This document shows positions 10,701 to 22,466 of a stretch of 64,000 nucleotides of DNA, one piece after another. The notes beneath the pieces were generated by a model. The model did not search any database, was not told the DNA's origin, and saw only the letters and a list, made by a program, of their open reading frames with translations. Within the stretch, counting starts at the first letter, position 1; every line of letters begins with the position of its first letter. Both the position numbers and the translations under genes were made by a program. Source of the DNA: Anthoceros angustus (taxonomy: Eukaryota; Streptophyta; Anthocerotopsida; Anthocerotales; Anthocerotaceae); assembly GCA_010909165.1 (NCBI GenBank), contig VJWM01000044.1:1178001-1242000 (forward strand), written 5' to 3'.

Positions 10701-12101
10701 TGTCAGCTTTGCGGGCAACATGGGCTGCTGCCTCAAGGGCTTCAATTTCTACCTTGAAGGCGACTTTGGCTATCTCGTCCCTCGCTTCAGCTGCAGCCTT
10801 CAATGCCTCTACAGCACGCTTCGTGTTTTTCTCCCGTTCAGCTGCAGCTCTGTCTGCAGCTTTGTCCACCTCCTCAAGTGTCGCTTCCGCTGCAGCGAGC
10901 CTACTCTCTGCAGAAAGTGCTCTAGCCTCAACAGCTCTCAGCTGAGTAGTCAGGCGCTCCGTTTCGTCCGTTTTCAATATCAACTTGCGCTCCAATTCAA
11001 GTCTGGCCTCCTGAAGCGATGCAGCTGTTGCCTCGGCATTGGCCAGATTGCCGAACACTGCCAGCCTCTCCACCAAGGCAGCCTCGGCTTTCCTTGCATG
11101 TTCCTTAGCCTTCTCCGATGCCTCCGTAGCTTCTCGGATGGCTGCTTTGGCTCCACTTACCACGGACTTAGCTGCCTCGTCTGCGGCTCTCCTGATCTTC
11201 TCTTCCAGCTGATACGATGCATCAGCGGCAATTGTCTCTGCGGCCGCCAATTTCAGCTTCGCATCCTCAGCCGATTGACTGCTGGCTTCGCGGACAGCTC
11301 GTTCCGTGATCCTCTCCACCTTGAGTGCTAGCTCAATAGCTTCACTCTTTGCAGTCTTCAAGTCAGATTCCAAAGCCACCTTCTCTCGCAGCACTGCCTC
11401 CCAATCGGATTTGAAGGCTGCTCTTGCAGCTTCTATCTCAGCGATGGCTTTCTCCTTGGTCTCCATAACCGTGGCACTGAGCTGCTGAGCTTTGGCCTCT
11501 GCTGCAGCCGCGGTTTGAATGGCATCCATTTGAGCATTTTCCAAAATATTCGCTCTCTGCTCTGCCGCAGCCAAGGCCGATCTGAGACTCTCCACCTCGT
11601 CTGCATTTGGATAACCTCGATCAGAAGCAGAAACACCATCATGATCGGAAGACAAAGTCCTCTCGGAGGTGTTTGCAGTGCCACCCTGTGTGAAACAAAA
11701 ACCTTCCGCTGTCAGGTATGAAGCCCGTGGATGACAAAAAGAGCAGAAACTGCAGGAGCATACGGAAGACTTAGTTTCCACCTCGCCCGGAGAGACAAGC
11801 AGACGTGAACCGCGTCTCAGCCGAGCATCCTTCTTTATGGTACGTGCGCTCCTGCAATCGGCGTCAAACGAGGATAAGAAGAGAGGAAGGAAGCCTGAAT
11901 GGAGGCAAACTAGACTGAAAACTGACCTCACCTTTCAACCAGCAAGGGGGGGTTGGTTGGCCAAGCTGAGGAGCCAGAATGCCGTGCCAAAGACGTATGA
12001 ACAACACAAGGAGAGTGTCGCGAAGGAGTCACATGCGAAAGAGCAGCCACAGCAGTTGCCCTCAGCACATCAGGCCTACAAGCCGGAGAGCTCACGGCCA
12101 T
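7798..12101 (-). CDS. AMY3-like: Plastid AMY3-type alpha-amylase with an N-terminal coiled coil
   Basis: This is a multi-exon gene. The C-terminal half is a glycoside hydrolase family 13 alpha-amylase, which cleaves internal alpha-1,4 bonds in starch, and its motifs follow plant AMY3 in order: [65 protein letters not shown] (nucleophile Asp), FAIGEYWDS (acid Glu), [17 protein letters not shown] (third Asp), [14 protein letters not shown]. The catalytic residues are intact. Exon 1 (12101-11932) looks like a plastid transit peptide. Exon 2 (11851-10149, about 565 codons) is mostly an Ala/Glu/Lys-rich heptad-like coiled coil, where Arabidopsis AMY3 has two CBM45 starch-binding domains. Exon 3 (10093-10017) joins in phase to the catalytic exons. 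The start at 12101 was chosen for its Kozak-like context; an in-frame ATG also lies further upstream in the same open frame. Confidence 0.88.
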
Positions 12102-13801
12102 GACCTGTGGCACACAGGAGGAGAGGGAAGAAGAGCCTGAGTGAGTCCTCCACGACACAGGCCAGGACCGACTGTAGAAGCAGCTACTCATGCCACTCGT
12201 ACAAACCACAGCAGCTCTCTGTGCCAAGTTAGGAAATCCTGCGAGTCGTGCATCGGGTCATGAGCTAGTTCATCCACAATCTCGGGAAGCATTCGCAACC
12301 GTATTCCCCGCTGCGAGAAATTCTAAACCACGCCCGGCAGCGGTCCTGGCCGGAAAACTGATCCGAATTCCAGCATTGCCTCTTGCCTGGCCAATTCCAC
12401 CTGTATGCCCCAGGCTTAACGAGATGCTCCCAAAATTCACACTCCGGGAGCATCGAATTGCCTGCCGTACTGCGCTGCCTCATCACATATGCACATGAAT
12501 CCAGAATCTTACCATGTGAGCAGGAGCCGACATCCACCGTCCGTCACGGCAGGCTCTTCTTCGGAAAGCACGCGGTCAAGAGTCCGTCAGCATCTGAGGA
12601 CCGGATGAGCAGGAGGAGGGAACATCCGGCAGCGGCATCTCAGCATTTACTACGACACGACCGAAGAAAAGGCCGAGGGGTGAGCAGGGCGCAAGCATGG
12701 CGTAGGCGTCCCCGGCAGAATGCGAGCTGCAATGCAAGCGCTGTCCTGTGCCCGAGGGGACGGCGGATTGGTAGGAGTGGCTGAATGCATTGGAGCTGGA
12801 GCCTGGGTGGGAGAGGGAGCGGAGGGACAGGAGTGTATTGCCGGAATGATGGCCAGACTTGAGTTTGAGTCCAGTCCAGTCCAGACCGCGGGCGGGGAGA
12901 GGCGAGAGATACCTTTAACCGGCGAGGTGCCTAGTCCAATTTTCACCACCTGCTCCCCTCCGGCTTGCTGTCGTGACGTTATCCAGGGAGGGCAGATAAG
13001 ATGAAATCAGCAGAGGCACTACGGGCACGTAAAATTCGTAAAATCTTGTAGCGACCGGTATCTCGACGTGGTCCCACCCCACAGGCCTAAAGACACCACT
13101 TCTGCTCCAATACCATCGCCTGTAGGATATTTTCGCCCAAGCCTCGTCTACAAACTGTTTATGTATCTCTATTTGGCGTCACCTTGCGCCTAATTCCTGA
13201 TGATCCCTACTTGTAATATCTTGTAGAGTTGTTTAATTTGTACGGGGACGAGGACGGGAGACGGGAGACGGGAGGGAGCCCGACGGAACGGGACGGGGAC
13301 GATTCGGAACCGCGTCCCCTGGTAGCCGTTGTGAACCCTACAAATTAGGCTATCAGCTTAGTGCCCGTTTTCCGAAGATTGTGTGCTCATTTTGAACTTG
13401 TTCTGCGCGGTTTGTACATCAATCTGTTTGCGACAGAGAGACGAATCGAATGGTGTATAGCATACTTGATTCTGACGAAAAATGAGAACAAACCAGGACA
13501 AAAACGGTAGGCCGGAATAAGAGTCCAGAAGAATCGTTTTCAAATTGTGCAGTCCATATTTCACGTCACCAGGCGTAAGAGGGCTCGCTAGGATGCGCTC
13601 AACAGCATGAGTCTATTGGTATTTTTGCAGAATTGTAGAATGCACATAGTGATTGGAATCATCTACAACATAATTTATGATAATATTTATAAAGAATGCG
13701 GAGGGTGAGTTGAGTAATGCCGTCACACAGCTTACCTCGAGTCTTTGTATGGGCATTCTATTACCGCAAACCCATGGATAGAAGTCCACCAATACACCGT
13801 G

Positions 13802-13873
13802 GTGGTAGTAGTTCATCAATATACTAGTTGAGGTAAGATGGTAGTAGTTCATCAATATATTAATTGAGGTAAG
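13802..13873. repeat. 36-bp direct repeat, two copies
   Basis: TGGTAGTAGTTCATCAATAT followed by a TA-rich stretch and GTTGAGGTAAGA occurs at 13802 and again, with two differences, at 13838. The copies are adjacent. Confidence 0.85.
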
Positions 13874-13944
13874 AACTCCCTAGCTAAGCAGCCTGCGGGT
13901 GAGTCAGTATTGGGATGTGGTGTGTCCGCTTGGTGGTTTGAAAA

Positions 13945-14160
13945 ATTTGCAAGAATGTTTGCTTAAATGTTTGCTGGAATGTTTGCTTGGATGACTGAAT
14001 GTTTGTTTGAATGACTCAATGTTTGTCTGAATGACTAAATGTTTGCCTGAATGCCTTGCCTGCATGTTTGCCTGAATGCCTTGCCTGGATGTTTGCCTGA
14101 ATGCCTTGCCTGGATGTTTGCGTGAATGTTTTCTTGAATGTTTGCCTGAATGCCTGTGTA
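13945..14160. repeat. Minisatellite of about 12 bp and higher-order 24-25 bp units
   Basis: Degenerate units of the form TGTTTGCCTGAA and TGCCTTGCCTGGA are strung together for about 200 bp. In the middle the pair ATGTTTGCCTGAATGCCTTG repeats three times nearly exactly. On the minus strand this keeps a frame open that reads as HSGKH/SRKH-like repeats, which I regard as incidental. Confidence 0.8.
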
Positions 14161-14893
14161 ATGACCCTATGCCTGTTGGCCCTTTCTGTCTGACCTTACA
14201 ATTTTTTACCCCATGGCTTGTTCTGTTTTTTTTACCCAATGGCTTGTTCTATCTGTGGATTCCGCGGCGATGTGTATCATGTGTGAAGGCAATTACTATA
14301 GAGTTAGGCTTGGATGAAGGTGAAAGTGAGGACATAGAATTCGACGCGTCGGGGATGAGGGAAATGACACATCGTACTTGTCCTTAGAGAAGGAGGAGGA
14401 CGAGCTTGCTATCGGAATGCAGGACATGGTGGATGGGAATGTGCACACGAGGATAGCGAAGATGAGGAGCAGGATGCAAGCGGGTTGAAACCCAAGGTGC
14501 GCATGGCATATCACCGGAGGGTGAAGGAGTTGGTGGACAAACGAGTGACTCTCATGACTCCTTGGTGAGCACACTCAACGGCTTTGCAAAAAGAGCTCGT
14601 GAGCGCAAAGGCTGCAGAGTTCCCGAAGATCGAGGATATGGATGTCGTCTGGGCAGGTTTTCTCAATGCTCCCCCACGCGAATCACAATAGAGAAGAGGG
14701 TGCTAGGATGGTAGCAGAATTGGAGCCAGATTGTCGTCTTCAGTGTCATCAATGGCCACAGGTGCTCAACCACATGAAAGAACCTAGCAGGTTTCATCTT
14801 CAGCAATTTCTTCCACCTTAAAACATCTGAATTTGCATATCAAAAAGCACTAAAATCATGCATTGCTTCTTTCTTTTACCCACCAACGTGGAT

Positions 14894-14948
14894 CTTAGCA
14901 TAGGGAGATAAACTTCGTTGCTTAGCATAGGGAGATAAACTTCGTTGC
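14894..14948. repeat. 27-bp direct repeat, two copies
   Basis: CTTAGCATAGGGAGATAAAC followed by TTCGTTG is present twice, at 14894 and 14921, without differences that I can see. Confidence 0.9.
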
Positions 14949-16104
14949 TACCAAGTTTTGCAACTGATTCACACACGTGAAGAGATGCTTGCCTAAACCT
15001 AGAACCTCATCATCATTCAACATCCATTTGAATCCTAGCCCAACATAGCCAAATGACCTCTAGTAGCCAAACATAAGCTCGTGAATACATATCTACAAGA
15101 TGACCACACAAGTCTGCAAAACTAACATGATCAACAATTTAGTTTGTGGCTCCATCGGTCATGAAGGTATGAGCCTCCCCATCTTCAACACCAATGTGTT
15201 TAGACATATTGAGAACTGGCTAACCTGTCGAGATGTTGGGCACAAAACCTTGTAAGCAAAAGAGAGTTTAGATTTGCCCTCAGATACAATGGAATATGTG
15301 CAAAAAGAAGACCATAGCCGGGTCTCCAACGGGTGACTCGGGGTAATTTCTATTCACTTCAGTTTAATGGCCTGCCCGTGGGATCATGGTTCGTAATTTA
15401 TAGTTCGTTCAGCAGTTCAATTCTATCTTGAAAACTAAACTATCCAAGTTGGAACTGTATTGTCTAATTTTGGCATAGCTGAACTATAAAATTATAATTG
15501 AACTATGAAATTGAACGGGTGTCGGAAACTGCCACTTCTTAGTTCTTAGGGGTCCTCAAAGGATTGGGTCTAAAGGTAACCACAACCAAAGAGGAAGGAC
15601 GATATTTACATATTGTACCTAGTGATTCCAATATTCCAAATCCTGTCCATGAGAAGTCGTTTGGGAAGGCGATTGGGACTGGTGGAGGAGTACATGGTTC
15701 GATTCTCTTACATGATGGAATCGAATATTTCACGAAACGTGTATTGGGAAAGTTAAGTTCGGGTGGTTGGTGTCGCTAACAACTGACCCGCTCAAAGGGG
15801 TTTGTGTTATGAACCCTCGTCGTTCGGCTCTGGTCGGTCTCGTGAACGCGGTCGGCGGGAACCTGGTGTCGCCGTTGGTCTCCCGAGCTGCTCGTTGGCC
15901 TCTGCCGAAAATTTGCCCAGTAGAATTGGTGGTCCGTTGATGATCGTGGCTAGTGCGTTGCATACCTAGCAGCCTTCCGTTCGCAGACATATCCTTTAGC
16001 TCGCAAGGTGACGGAGATCGAAGCATTGATATGTGCGGCTCAGAGCGGAAAGGTTTCTCGATGTAGAATTAGGCCTCTTTAACATAATCGTGCATGATGG
16101 GACC

Positions 16105-19100
16105 TTATTGCAACTCTTGCTGGACGGTTCCCAACATGGTCTTAAGCGTAGCATATATTTGAGTTCTATCGGGGTGATCTTTATCTTCCACTACAAAAGT
16201 GTGTACCTGGTTGTCAGATTCCATCCATGTGAGTCCCAGGTCCCTTCTTGCACCTGCATTTTGCATCATACTATCCACTTCATCAGCATCCTCCCACATT
16301 CCAGCTGCACTGTAAATATTTGACATCAAGACATATGCAGCTGCATTCGTGGGATCCAGTTTTAATATGGATTCAAAACACTGTCGACCCAAGTCCCAGT
16401 TGCCATGGATTCGACAGGCTCCAAGCAAAGACATCCAGACGACAATATCAGGTGTTGACGGCATAGTATCAACGAGGCCTTCTGCCTCACGCAGATGCCC
16501 GGCACGGCCAAAGAGATCAACCATGCAAGCATAGTGCTTCGTCGCTGGAATAATATTAAAGTGCTCAAACATGGATTGGAATATTTGTTGTCCCTCCTCC
16601 AACAAGCCAGCATGGCTGCAAGCGGAAAGCAAGGACACAAATGTCACATCATTTGGCTCCATGCCTTCTTGCAGCATTCTCCGGAACAGTTGCAGAGCTT
16701 CTTGTCCGTAGCCATGCTGGGCATACCCTGCGATGATTGTGTTCCAAGCAACAAGATTTCGCAATGGCAGTCTGTTGAACACTGCGTGTGCATCTACTAG
16801 GCTCCCACATTTAGCATACATGTCAATGAGACTGCTGGCAACAAACACATCTGAGAGATAGCCACATTCTACCACTTGTGTGTGGATTTGTTTGCCTTGC
16901 TGAAGAGCTGCTATGCTGGAACATGCTTTCAGCATGCTTACGAAGGTAACATCGTCGGGTTGCATGCCTACATGTTGCATTTTCTCGGAAAGCTGCAATG
17001 CTTCCTGACCATGGCCATGCTGTGCGTAACCTTTGATCAATGCAGTCCATGATACCAGATCCTTCACCTGCAAGTGGTCAAATACTTCACGTGCATCACC
17101 AACGCTCCCGCACTTGGCATACAAGTCAATGAGAGCATTTCCCACAACCAGGATTGACTCCCATCCATTTTCAACGACACGGGAATGGATCAACTTCCCC
17201 TGATCCAAAGCTGTCATCCTTGAACATGCTTTCAGGATGCTGATCAATGTCACCTCATCTGGACGCACGCCCTCCCATTCCATTCTCTTCCAAAGTTCTA
17301 GGGCTTCTTGACTATCCCCACAGTCTGCACATCCTGCAATCACTGCATTCCATGACACCAAATTCCTAGTTGGTAATTTCTCAAATACTCTCCGAGCATC
17401 AGCAAAGCTCCCACATTTCGCATACATGTCGATCAGGGTGCTGCAAACAAAAACATCAGAGTCAAAGCCACCTTCCATGATCTGCCCGTGAATGAGCTTG
17501 CCCTGGTCCAGACCGGCTATCCGGGAACATGCTTGCAAAACGCTCACAAAGGTGAACTCATTTGGGGGCATGCGTTCCGAACACATATTCCTGAATATAT
17601 CGAGGGCCTCCTCACTATGCTGATGCTGGGCATACCCAGATATCATTGCATTCCAGGATATCCGATCTTTTAATGGTAATCTGTCAAACACTCTGCGGGC
17701 GTCCACGAGGCTGCCAGTCTTGACGTACATGTCAAGGAGTGTGTTGCCAACAAACAAATCGGATTCAAAACCACTTTGTATGATATGCTCGTGAAACAAT
17801 CGACCTACTGCCAGGTCAGCTGTGCTGGAACATGCTTTGAGAATACTTAGATACGTCACTTTGTTTGGGGACATCCCATGCTGCTGCATCATCTCAAAGA
17901 GTTGAAGGGCCTGTACTCCATCCCCATGGTGGGCATACGCGCCAATCATGGCCGTCCATGACACCATATCCTTTAATGGCAAGCTATCAAAAACCATGCG
18001 GGCATCCTCAACGCTCCCACATTTTGTGTACATATCAATAAGTGAGTTGCCAACCATCAGATTTGAGACGAACCCAATCTGCATGGCTTGGGCATGAATC
18101 ACCCTGCCCTGATCCAGGGCTGGTATACTGGAGCAGGCCCTAAGAATGCCAGTCAGTGTGACCTCATCCGGCTGCAGTCCCTCCTGTTGCATTTGCTGGA
18201 ACAGATGAATTGCCTTGTGATGAAGCCCATTTTGGGAGTGGCCAGTTATTATTGCATTCCAAGAAACCAGATCCCGACCTGGCAGTCTGTCAAACACGGA
18301 TTGGGCATCCTGAAGGCTCCCACATCTGGCATACATGTTAATAAGAGTGTTGCACACCTTTGTATCTGATTCACAATCAAGCTCAACTATGCAAGCATGG
18401 ACAAGCTTACCCTGATCGAGCGCCGCCAAGCTGGTGCATGCTTTGAGGACACTGAGGAGGGTGACCTTATTCGGAGGCAAGGACTCATGTTGCATTCGCC
18501 TGAAGAGTTGGATGGCTTCGTCCGATCTCTCATGCTTGGCATATGCAGCAATCATGGCACTCCATGACACTGAATCTCTCGTGGCCAGATGATCAAATAC
18601 TTGGATTGCGTCCTGAATACTTCCACACTTGGAGTACATGTCGATGAGTGTGCTAGCCATAACGGCATCCGAATCAAGCCCATACTTTGCTAGGCAAGAA
18701 TGGACCAGCCTTCCTTGTAACAAGGCATCACTGCAACAACATGCTTTCAGGATAGTCATGAAAGTCACTTTGTCTGGATGCGTGCCCTCCTGTTGCATCT
18801 TCTCCAAGAGCTGAAATGTGGATTGTACATGTCCATCCTGGGCGTAACCTGCGATCATGGCATTCCATGAAACCAGGTCCCTTGATGACAGAGCATCAAA
18901 GACTCTCCGTGCATCTTGAATTCTCCCACATTTCGAATACATGTCAATAAGCGTGTTCCCAACAAACACATTACACTGAAATCCACTCTGCTCGATTTCC
19001 TTGTGAATAAGCTTACCCTGTGCCAGTGCCTCTCTGTTGGCACAGGCCTTGAGGACGGCAACAAATACATGTTCATTTGGCCTCACACCAGAACGTAGCA

Positions 19101-19518
19101 TTCGATAATACAGACTGATTGCCTCGTCAGCTTTGCCATACTTGGCATTCGCTGCGATAACTGCAGCCCATGTGAATAAACCTGGTGCAGCAAGGTTACT
19201 GAATACATCATTCGCATCCTGCAGACCCCCGCACAACGCCAAGATGCGAATCAGGTGGCTGACGAGCAAGGTATTGGACTCAAACCCAGTCCTGACAATC
19301 AGGGAGTACATTCTCCTACAAGCTGGCAAATCTCTACTGTGAATGCACCCTTGCAGGAGATGGTACAAGATGTCCTGCGAGATTTGAAATCCCTCCTGAT
19401 GCATGAGTTCCACGGTCCCAATGGCATCATGAACCCGTCCCTCCTCACCAAGTTTCTCCAGCTCATGCACCGAAAGAGGGAAGCCATGCCTGCACCTGAC
19501 CATCTGAAAGTATTGCAT
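16105..19518 (-). CDS. PLS-class PPR protein with nine S motifs, E/E+ type lacking the DYW core
   Basis: Single long exon of about 1,137 codons from the first in-frame ATG (19518); the frame is open about 13 codons further up, without another ATG. It should bind an organellar transcript. Motifs are canonical: S (TLIDMYSKCGRIQDARRVF), P (LVSWNAMIAGYAQDG), L (VTFMTILKACCCSDAL), with a 101-residue triplet period. The C-terminal E region (HYACMVDLFGRAGHL, then AAYVLMSNIYSAAGMWEDA) leads into a PG box (LGLTWMESDNQVHTF) and HPDRTQIYATLKTML, the start of a DYW domain. It then ends with no HxE or CxxC zinc/catalytic motifs. No N-terminal targeting peptide is visible. The start lies about 360 bp from the start of the divergent PORR gene, so the two probably share a promoter region. 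Confidence 0.93.
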   Translation of the reverse strand: MQYFQMVRCRHGFPLSVHELEKLGEEGRVHDAIGTVELMHQEGFQISQDILYHLLQGCIHSRDLPACRRMYSLIVRTGFESNTLLVSHLIRILALCGGLQDANDVFSNLAAPGLFTWAAVIAANAKYGKADEAISLYYRMLRSGVRPNEHVFVAVLKACANREALAQGKLIHKEIEQSGFQCNVFVGNTLIDMYSKCGRIQDARRVFDALSSRDLVSWNAMIAGYAQDGHVQSTFQLLEKMQQEGTHPDKVTFMTILKACCCSDALLQGRLVHSCLAKYGLDSDAVMASTLIDMYSKCGSIQDAIQVFDHLATRDSVSWSAMIAAYAKHERSDEAIQLFRRMQHESLPPNKVTLLSVLKACTSLAALDQGKLVHACIVELDCESDTKVCNTLINMYARCGSLQDAQSVFDRLPGRDLVSWNAIITGHSQNGLHHKAIHLFQQMQQEGLQPDEVTLTGILRACSSIPALDQGRVIHAQAMQIGFVSNLMVGNSLIDMYTKCGSVEDARMVFDSLPLKDMVSWTAMIGAYAHHGDGVQALQLFEMMQQHGMSPNKVTYLSILKACSSTADLAVGRLFHEHIIQSGFESDLFVGNTLLDMYVKTGSLVDARRVFDRLPLKDRISWNAMISGYAQHQHSEEALDIFRNMCSERMPPNEFTFVSVLQACSRIAGLDQGKLIHGQIMEGGFDSDVFVCSTLIDMYAKCGSFADARRVFEKLPTRNLVSWNAVIAGCADCGDSQEALELWKRMEWEGVRPDEVTLISILKACSRMTALDQGKLIHSRVVENGWESILVVGNALIDLYAKCGSVGDAREVFDHLQVKDLVSWTALIKGYAQHGHGQEALQLSEKMQHVGMQPDDVTFVSMLKACSSIAALQQGKQIHTQVVECGYLSDVFVASSLIDMYAKCGSLVDAHAVFNRLPLRNLVAWNTIIAGYAQHGYGQEALQLFRRMLQEGMEPNDVTFVSLLSACSHAGLLEEGQQIFQSMFEHFNIIPATKHYACMVDLFGRAGHLREAEGLVDTMPSTPDIVVWMSLLGACRIHGNWDLGRQCFESILKLDPTNAAAYVLMSNIYSAAGMWEDADEVDSMMQNAGARRDLGLTWMESDNQVHTFVVEDKDHPDRTQIYATLKTMLGTVQQELQ

Positions 19519-19881
19519 CGCGGTTGCCTCGTCTGCATGTAGCAACCTCGGTGAAGGTCATCCCAAGGCCATCAATTTTCAGTACCCACCAAAACAGATA
19601 AAACAGAATGGAATTCGAAAGCTTGCCTGCCTTCTTGCCGCCGCGTGTGCCATGCTCTCTGCTTCGACCTCCGCCTTCAACACCACCGCCATCCGACACC
19701 CCCGTACCACACACACCCCTAACGGCTCGCTGAACGAAATCGTCAACTGGGTACCACCTACGGTTGCATCTACCTGTCTTGCTGAATCTTGCAGCCCTCT
19801 CCAACACCACCAAGGTTACTCCCCATCCCCTTCCCATTCCCGTTTCATTTGCTTGTTGGGTCTTCAAAATACTTGACTACG

Positions 19882-21255
19882 ATGCTGGGCAGGATAGTTG
19901 CCAGGGCCTTGAGGGAAGCGGAGCCGGTGCTCCAAGGACCTGGATGGCGGGCTCTGCAGCTACGCCATTTGGCCAAGCGGGTTATACCTCACGGGCCCCA
20001 TGTCTGGCTCAAGATGGACCGGGAGAAGTGGCAGAAGGATTTGCAATTGGACGCGGTCTGGGACAAGGAGAGGGAGCTGATATATCTGATTGCGATGAAG
20101 GACATTCTGGCAGACCAACCCAAGATGTGCATGTCTTTGAAAGTTCTGACCACCTACAAGAGGTACATCGGTCTGTCAGGGAGGAACATTCGACCTGCCG
20201 CATGGCTGCAACAGTACCCTGCAATGTTCCAGGTTGACGAGCACATGCCCTTCCTGGAGTACCTGCCTGCAGCCGCCAAGGCATTCTTCCAGTTCACCCC
20301 ACGCGCTGCAGAGCATGTAGCAAGGGAGAAGCAGTTCCGCCTCGACAATGAGAAGCTTCTGGTTGACAAGGTGAGGAAGGTGCTCATGATGACACCTGAG
20401 AGGCGGATCCCTCTTGAGGTGTTTGGCCACTTGCGGAGAGAGATCGGCATGAGTGAGGATTTCAGGACCCGGCTGATCAAATATCCCGAGTACTTCCGGG
20501 TGGAGGAGTCAGCTAAAGGACCAGAACTGAGGCTCACGGAGTGGGACCCTGAATTGGCAGTTTCGTCGTTCGAAACGCTTCATCTTGCATGGAATGGCAT
20601 CTCTGAGGATGGCGTTCCCCAGGGTGGTGCCAACTGGTCAACATTCAGGCACAGGGCCAATCTGAAGAAGACTCATCTGAGGGAGTTGATGACGTTCCAT
20701 GAGGCTCCCTTCGTGTCCCCATACCAGGAGACACCTCTGGATGTGAAGGAGAATTCTCTCGAGGCGGAAAAGCATGCAGTGGCTGTGCTGCATGAGCTGC
20801 TGAGCCTGACTTTGCGGAAGAGGATAAATGTGGCCCGTCTGGCACAATACAGGACCATGTTCAAGTGCACCAAAGGAACTAGGTCCGTCATTGTGCAACA
20901 TCCTGAACTGTTTTACATATCGTTGAAGAATGGCCGGGAGACTGTGTTTCTACGGCAAGCTTACAGTAACTCTGAGCTGGTAATCAAGGACCCTTTTCTC
21001 GAAGCTCAGTCATGGGTGGCTGGTTTGCTGGAGGAATCCAAGGATGCCATTAGGGAAGAGAAGGATCGGGTCATAGCGGAGAGAAGGAAAGCTAAGCTGG
21101 AGAGGGAACAGGCGAAGGAAAATGCAGGTGCTGCAATGGCGCAGAAAGGGGATGAGCCAGAAGAGGTGGAAAGTGAATCGGATGTGTCTGATGCTGAAGA
21201 CGTGGAAGGCGAGATGAGCGTCAAGGTTTGTACTGCTCCACATCACGCAGGCTGA
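19882..21255 (+). CDS. PORR-domain organelle RNA-binding protein (WTF1 family)
   Basis: Intronless, about 457 residues. PORR-domain proteins bind group II introns in plastids and mitochondria and help splice them. The N-terminus (MLGRIVARALREAEPVLQ) is Arg-rich and lacks acidic runs, like a mitochondrial presequence. Domain landmarks follow in order: ELIYLIAMKDIL, the YIGLSGRN region, WLQQYPAMFQV, KVLMMTPERRIPLEVFGHL, FRTRLIKYPEYFRV, LRLTEWDPELA, HEAPFVSPYQ, HAVAVLHELLSLTLRKRINV and VIVQHPELFYISLKNGRETV. A charged tail of about 70 residues follows. It is paralogous to the gene at 32.4 kb, which has one intron at the MFQ|V site. The ATG at 19882 is the first in the frame. Confidence 0.93.
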   Translation: MLGRIVARALREAEPVLQGPGWRALQLRHLAKRVIPHGPHVWLKMDREKWQKDLQLDAVWDKERELIYLIAMKDILADQPKMCMSLKVLTTYKRYIGLSGRNIRPAAWLQQYPAMFQVDEHMPFLEYLPAAAKAFFQFTPRAAEHVAREKQFRLDNEKLLVDKVRKVLMMTPERRIPLEVFGHLRREIGMSEDFRTRLIKYPEYFRVEESAKGPELRLTEWDPELAVSSFETLHLAWNGISEDGVPQGGANWSTFRHRANLKKTHLRELMTFHEAPFVSPYQETPLDVKENSLEAEKHAVAVLHELLSLTLRKRINVARLAQYRTMFKCTKGTRSVIVQHPELFYISLKNGRETVFLRQAYSNSELVIKDPFLEAQSWVAGLLEESKDAIREEKDRVIAERRKAKLEREQAKENAGAAMAQKGDEPEEVESESDVSDAEDVEGEMSVKVCTAPHHAG

Positions 21256-22466
21256 GCTCTGCATTGTTGTGGCAAATGCAAGCATCTTTCACTCTTAAGT
21301 AAGCTGTGCCTGATAGTTATCTGTTGTCAGTTTGTTCTTTCTTTGTAGAACAGAGGTGAGAAAACCTTGTGCTGTTTGCAGAACCCACCTACTTTGCCGG
21401 CCTGCGAAGCGTGAGGGGGGCAGGTTGTGTCCTAAATCCGTTTTGCAAATCGGATGGTTTGTGTTGCAACTTCACGTCCACAACCCTTCTACTCTGGTCC
21501 TGCTTCTCGTGGAATCAAGCGGAATGCCTGGTAAGTTATTCGTTGCTCGTGATTCTACTTTTCCATGTGTTCCATGAGATCGTACTTATTGCTTTTTTGG
21601 CGTCTGCCATATCTTCGAAGACGCAGCCGACAAAGAGTTGCCATTTATGACAGCAGAATTGCTGAAGAGAGTTTGTTGGGTATGCGGGCATGCAGATGAG
21701 ATGAGTTCTGGCTGCATCAAGACTCCGACGAGGAACTGGAGTCACCTACATGATATTCAAATGCTAGGCTTGAACCCTTGCACACAATGTTTGGCCTGGC
21801 TAGTATGTGTAAGGGGTCGGCCTGGCTCGTATGTGCAACGGCTCGGCCTAGAGTGTATGTCCAACGGCTGGACTGTGGCAGGGAAACTCTCGATTTTTCC
21901 TTCGTGGGCAACATGTTTGAAATGTGGGTTCCATGCAAGAGAGTCGGTGCAGCGGCCTGAACCAGTGTGTGGCGCAACCGATTCATACGGGCAATCTGAC
22001 TCGGTACCTACATATGTATTGCCAAAAGACGTACTTTCGTTGAAGAGGCGTACTGCTTGTCACCTGCACCCTCATCGCATTCACTCGCACAAATAATCTG
22101 CAACAAACAGTGTTTCACTAGTGTGCAACCAAAACTGTTACACTAGCTAGTGTGCAACAAATAGTGTCCCAACCTCCTTGGATTGTCTTGAGAAGCAGGT
22201 GTTGTTCCCCTCTGTACAGTCTACAGACATACAGTGTTCGGTTCTCCTGTGATGTGTTCCACGAGTGTGGACTGATGTCGATGAATGAGCCATGAGTGAT
22301 GAGGACTCTAGTTTCCGTGGAAGCACAGTCGCCAACAGCATCTCGTCCTGGATCTGGTTATTTCCGTCATACATACATTATGGTACCTGGGGAAGCAACA
22401 TGGTGGGGTGTCGGACAGGATGTAGGACAAGATATAAATACTTACTTGCAGATGTCGGAGTACGTG
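21256..22466. other. Intergenic; 3' region of the PORR gene
   Basis: No gene seen. Around 21.79-21.87 kb a short phrase (GGCCTGGCTCGTATGTGCAA and variants) recurs about three times, and around 22.1 kb AGTGTGCAAC recurs. These are weak local duplications. Confidence 0.6.

Larger units (their letters stand above)
12102..16104. other. Long gene-poor stretch with minisatellites
   Basis: No convincing gene. The first kilobase is the 5' side of the amylase gene. Beyond 13 kb the base composition becomes AT-richer and there are several tandem repeats (listed separately). Open frames near 15.56-15.78 kb (+) and 15.73-16.03 kb (-) are short and match no family I recognise. They may be transposon remnants. 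Confidence 0.55.
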
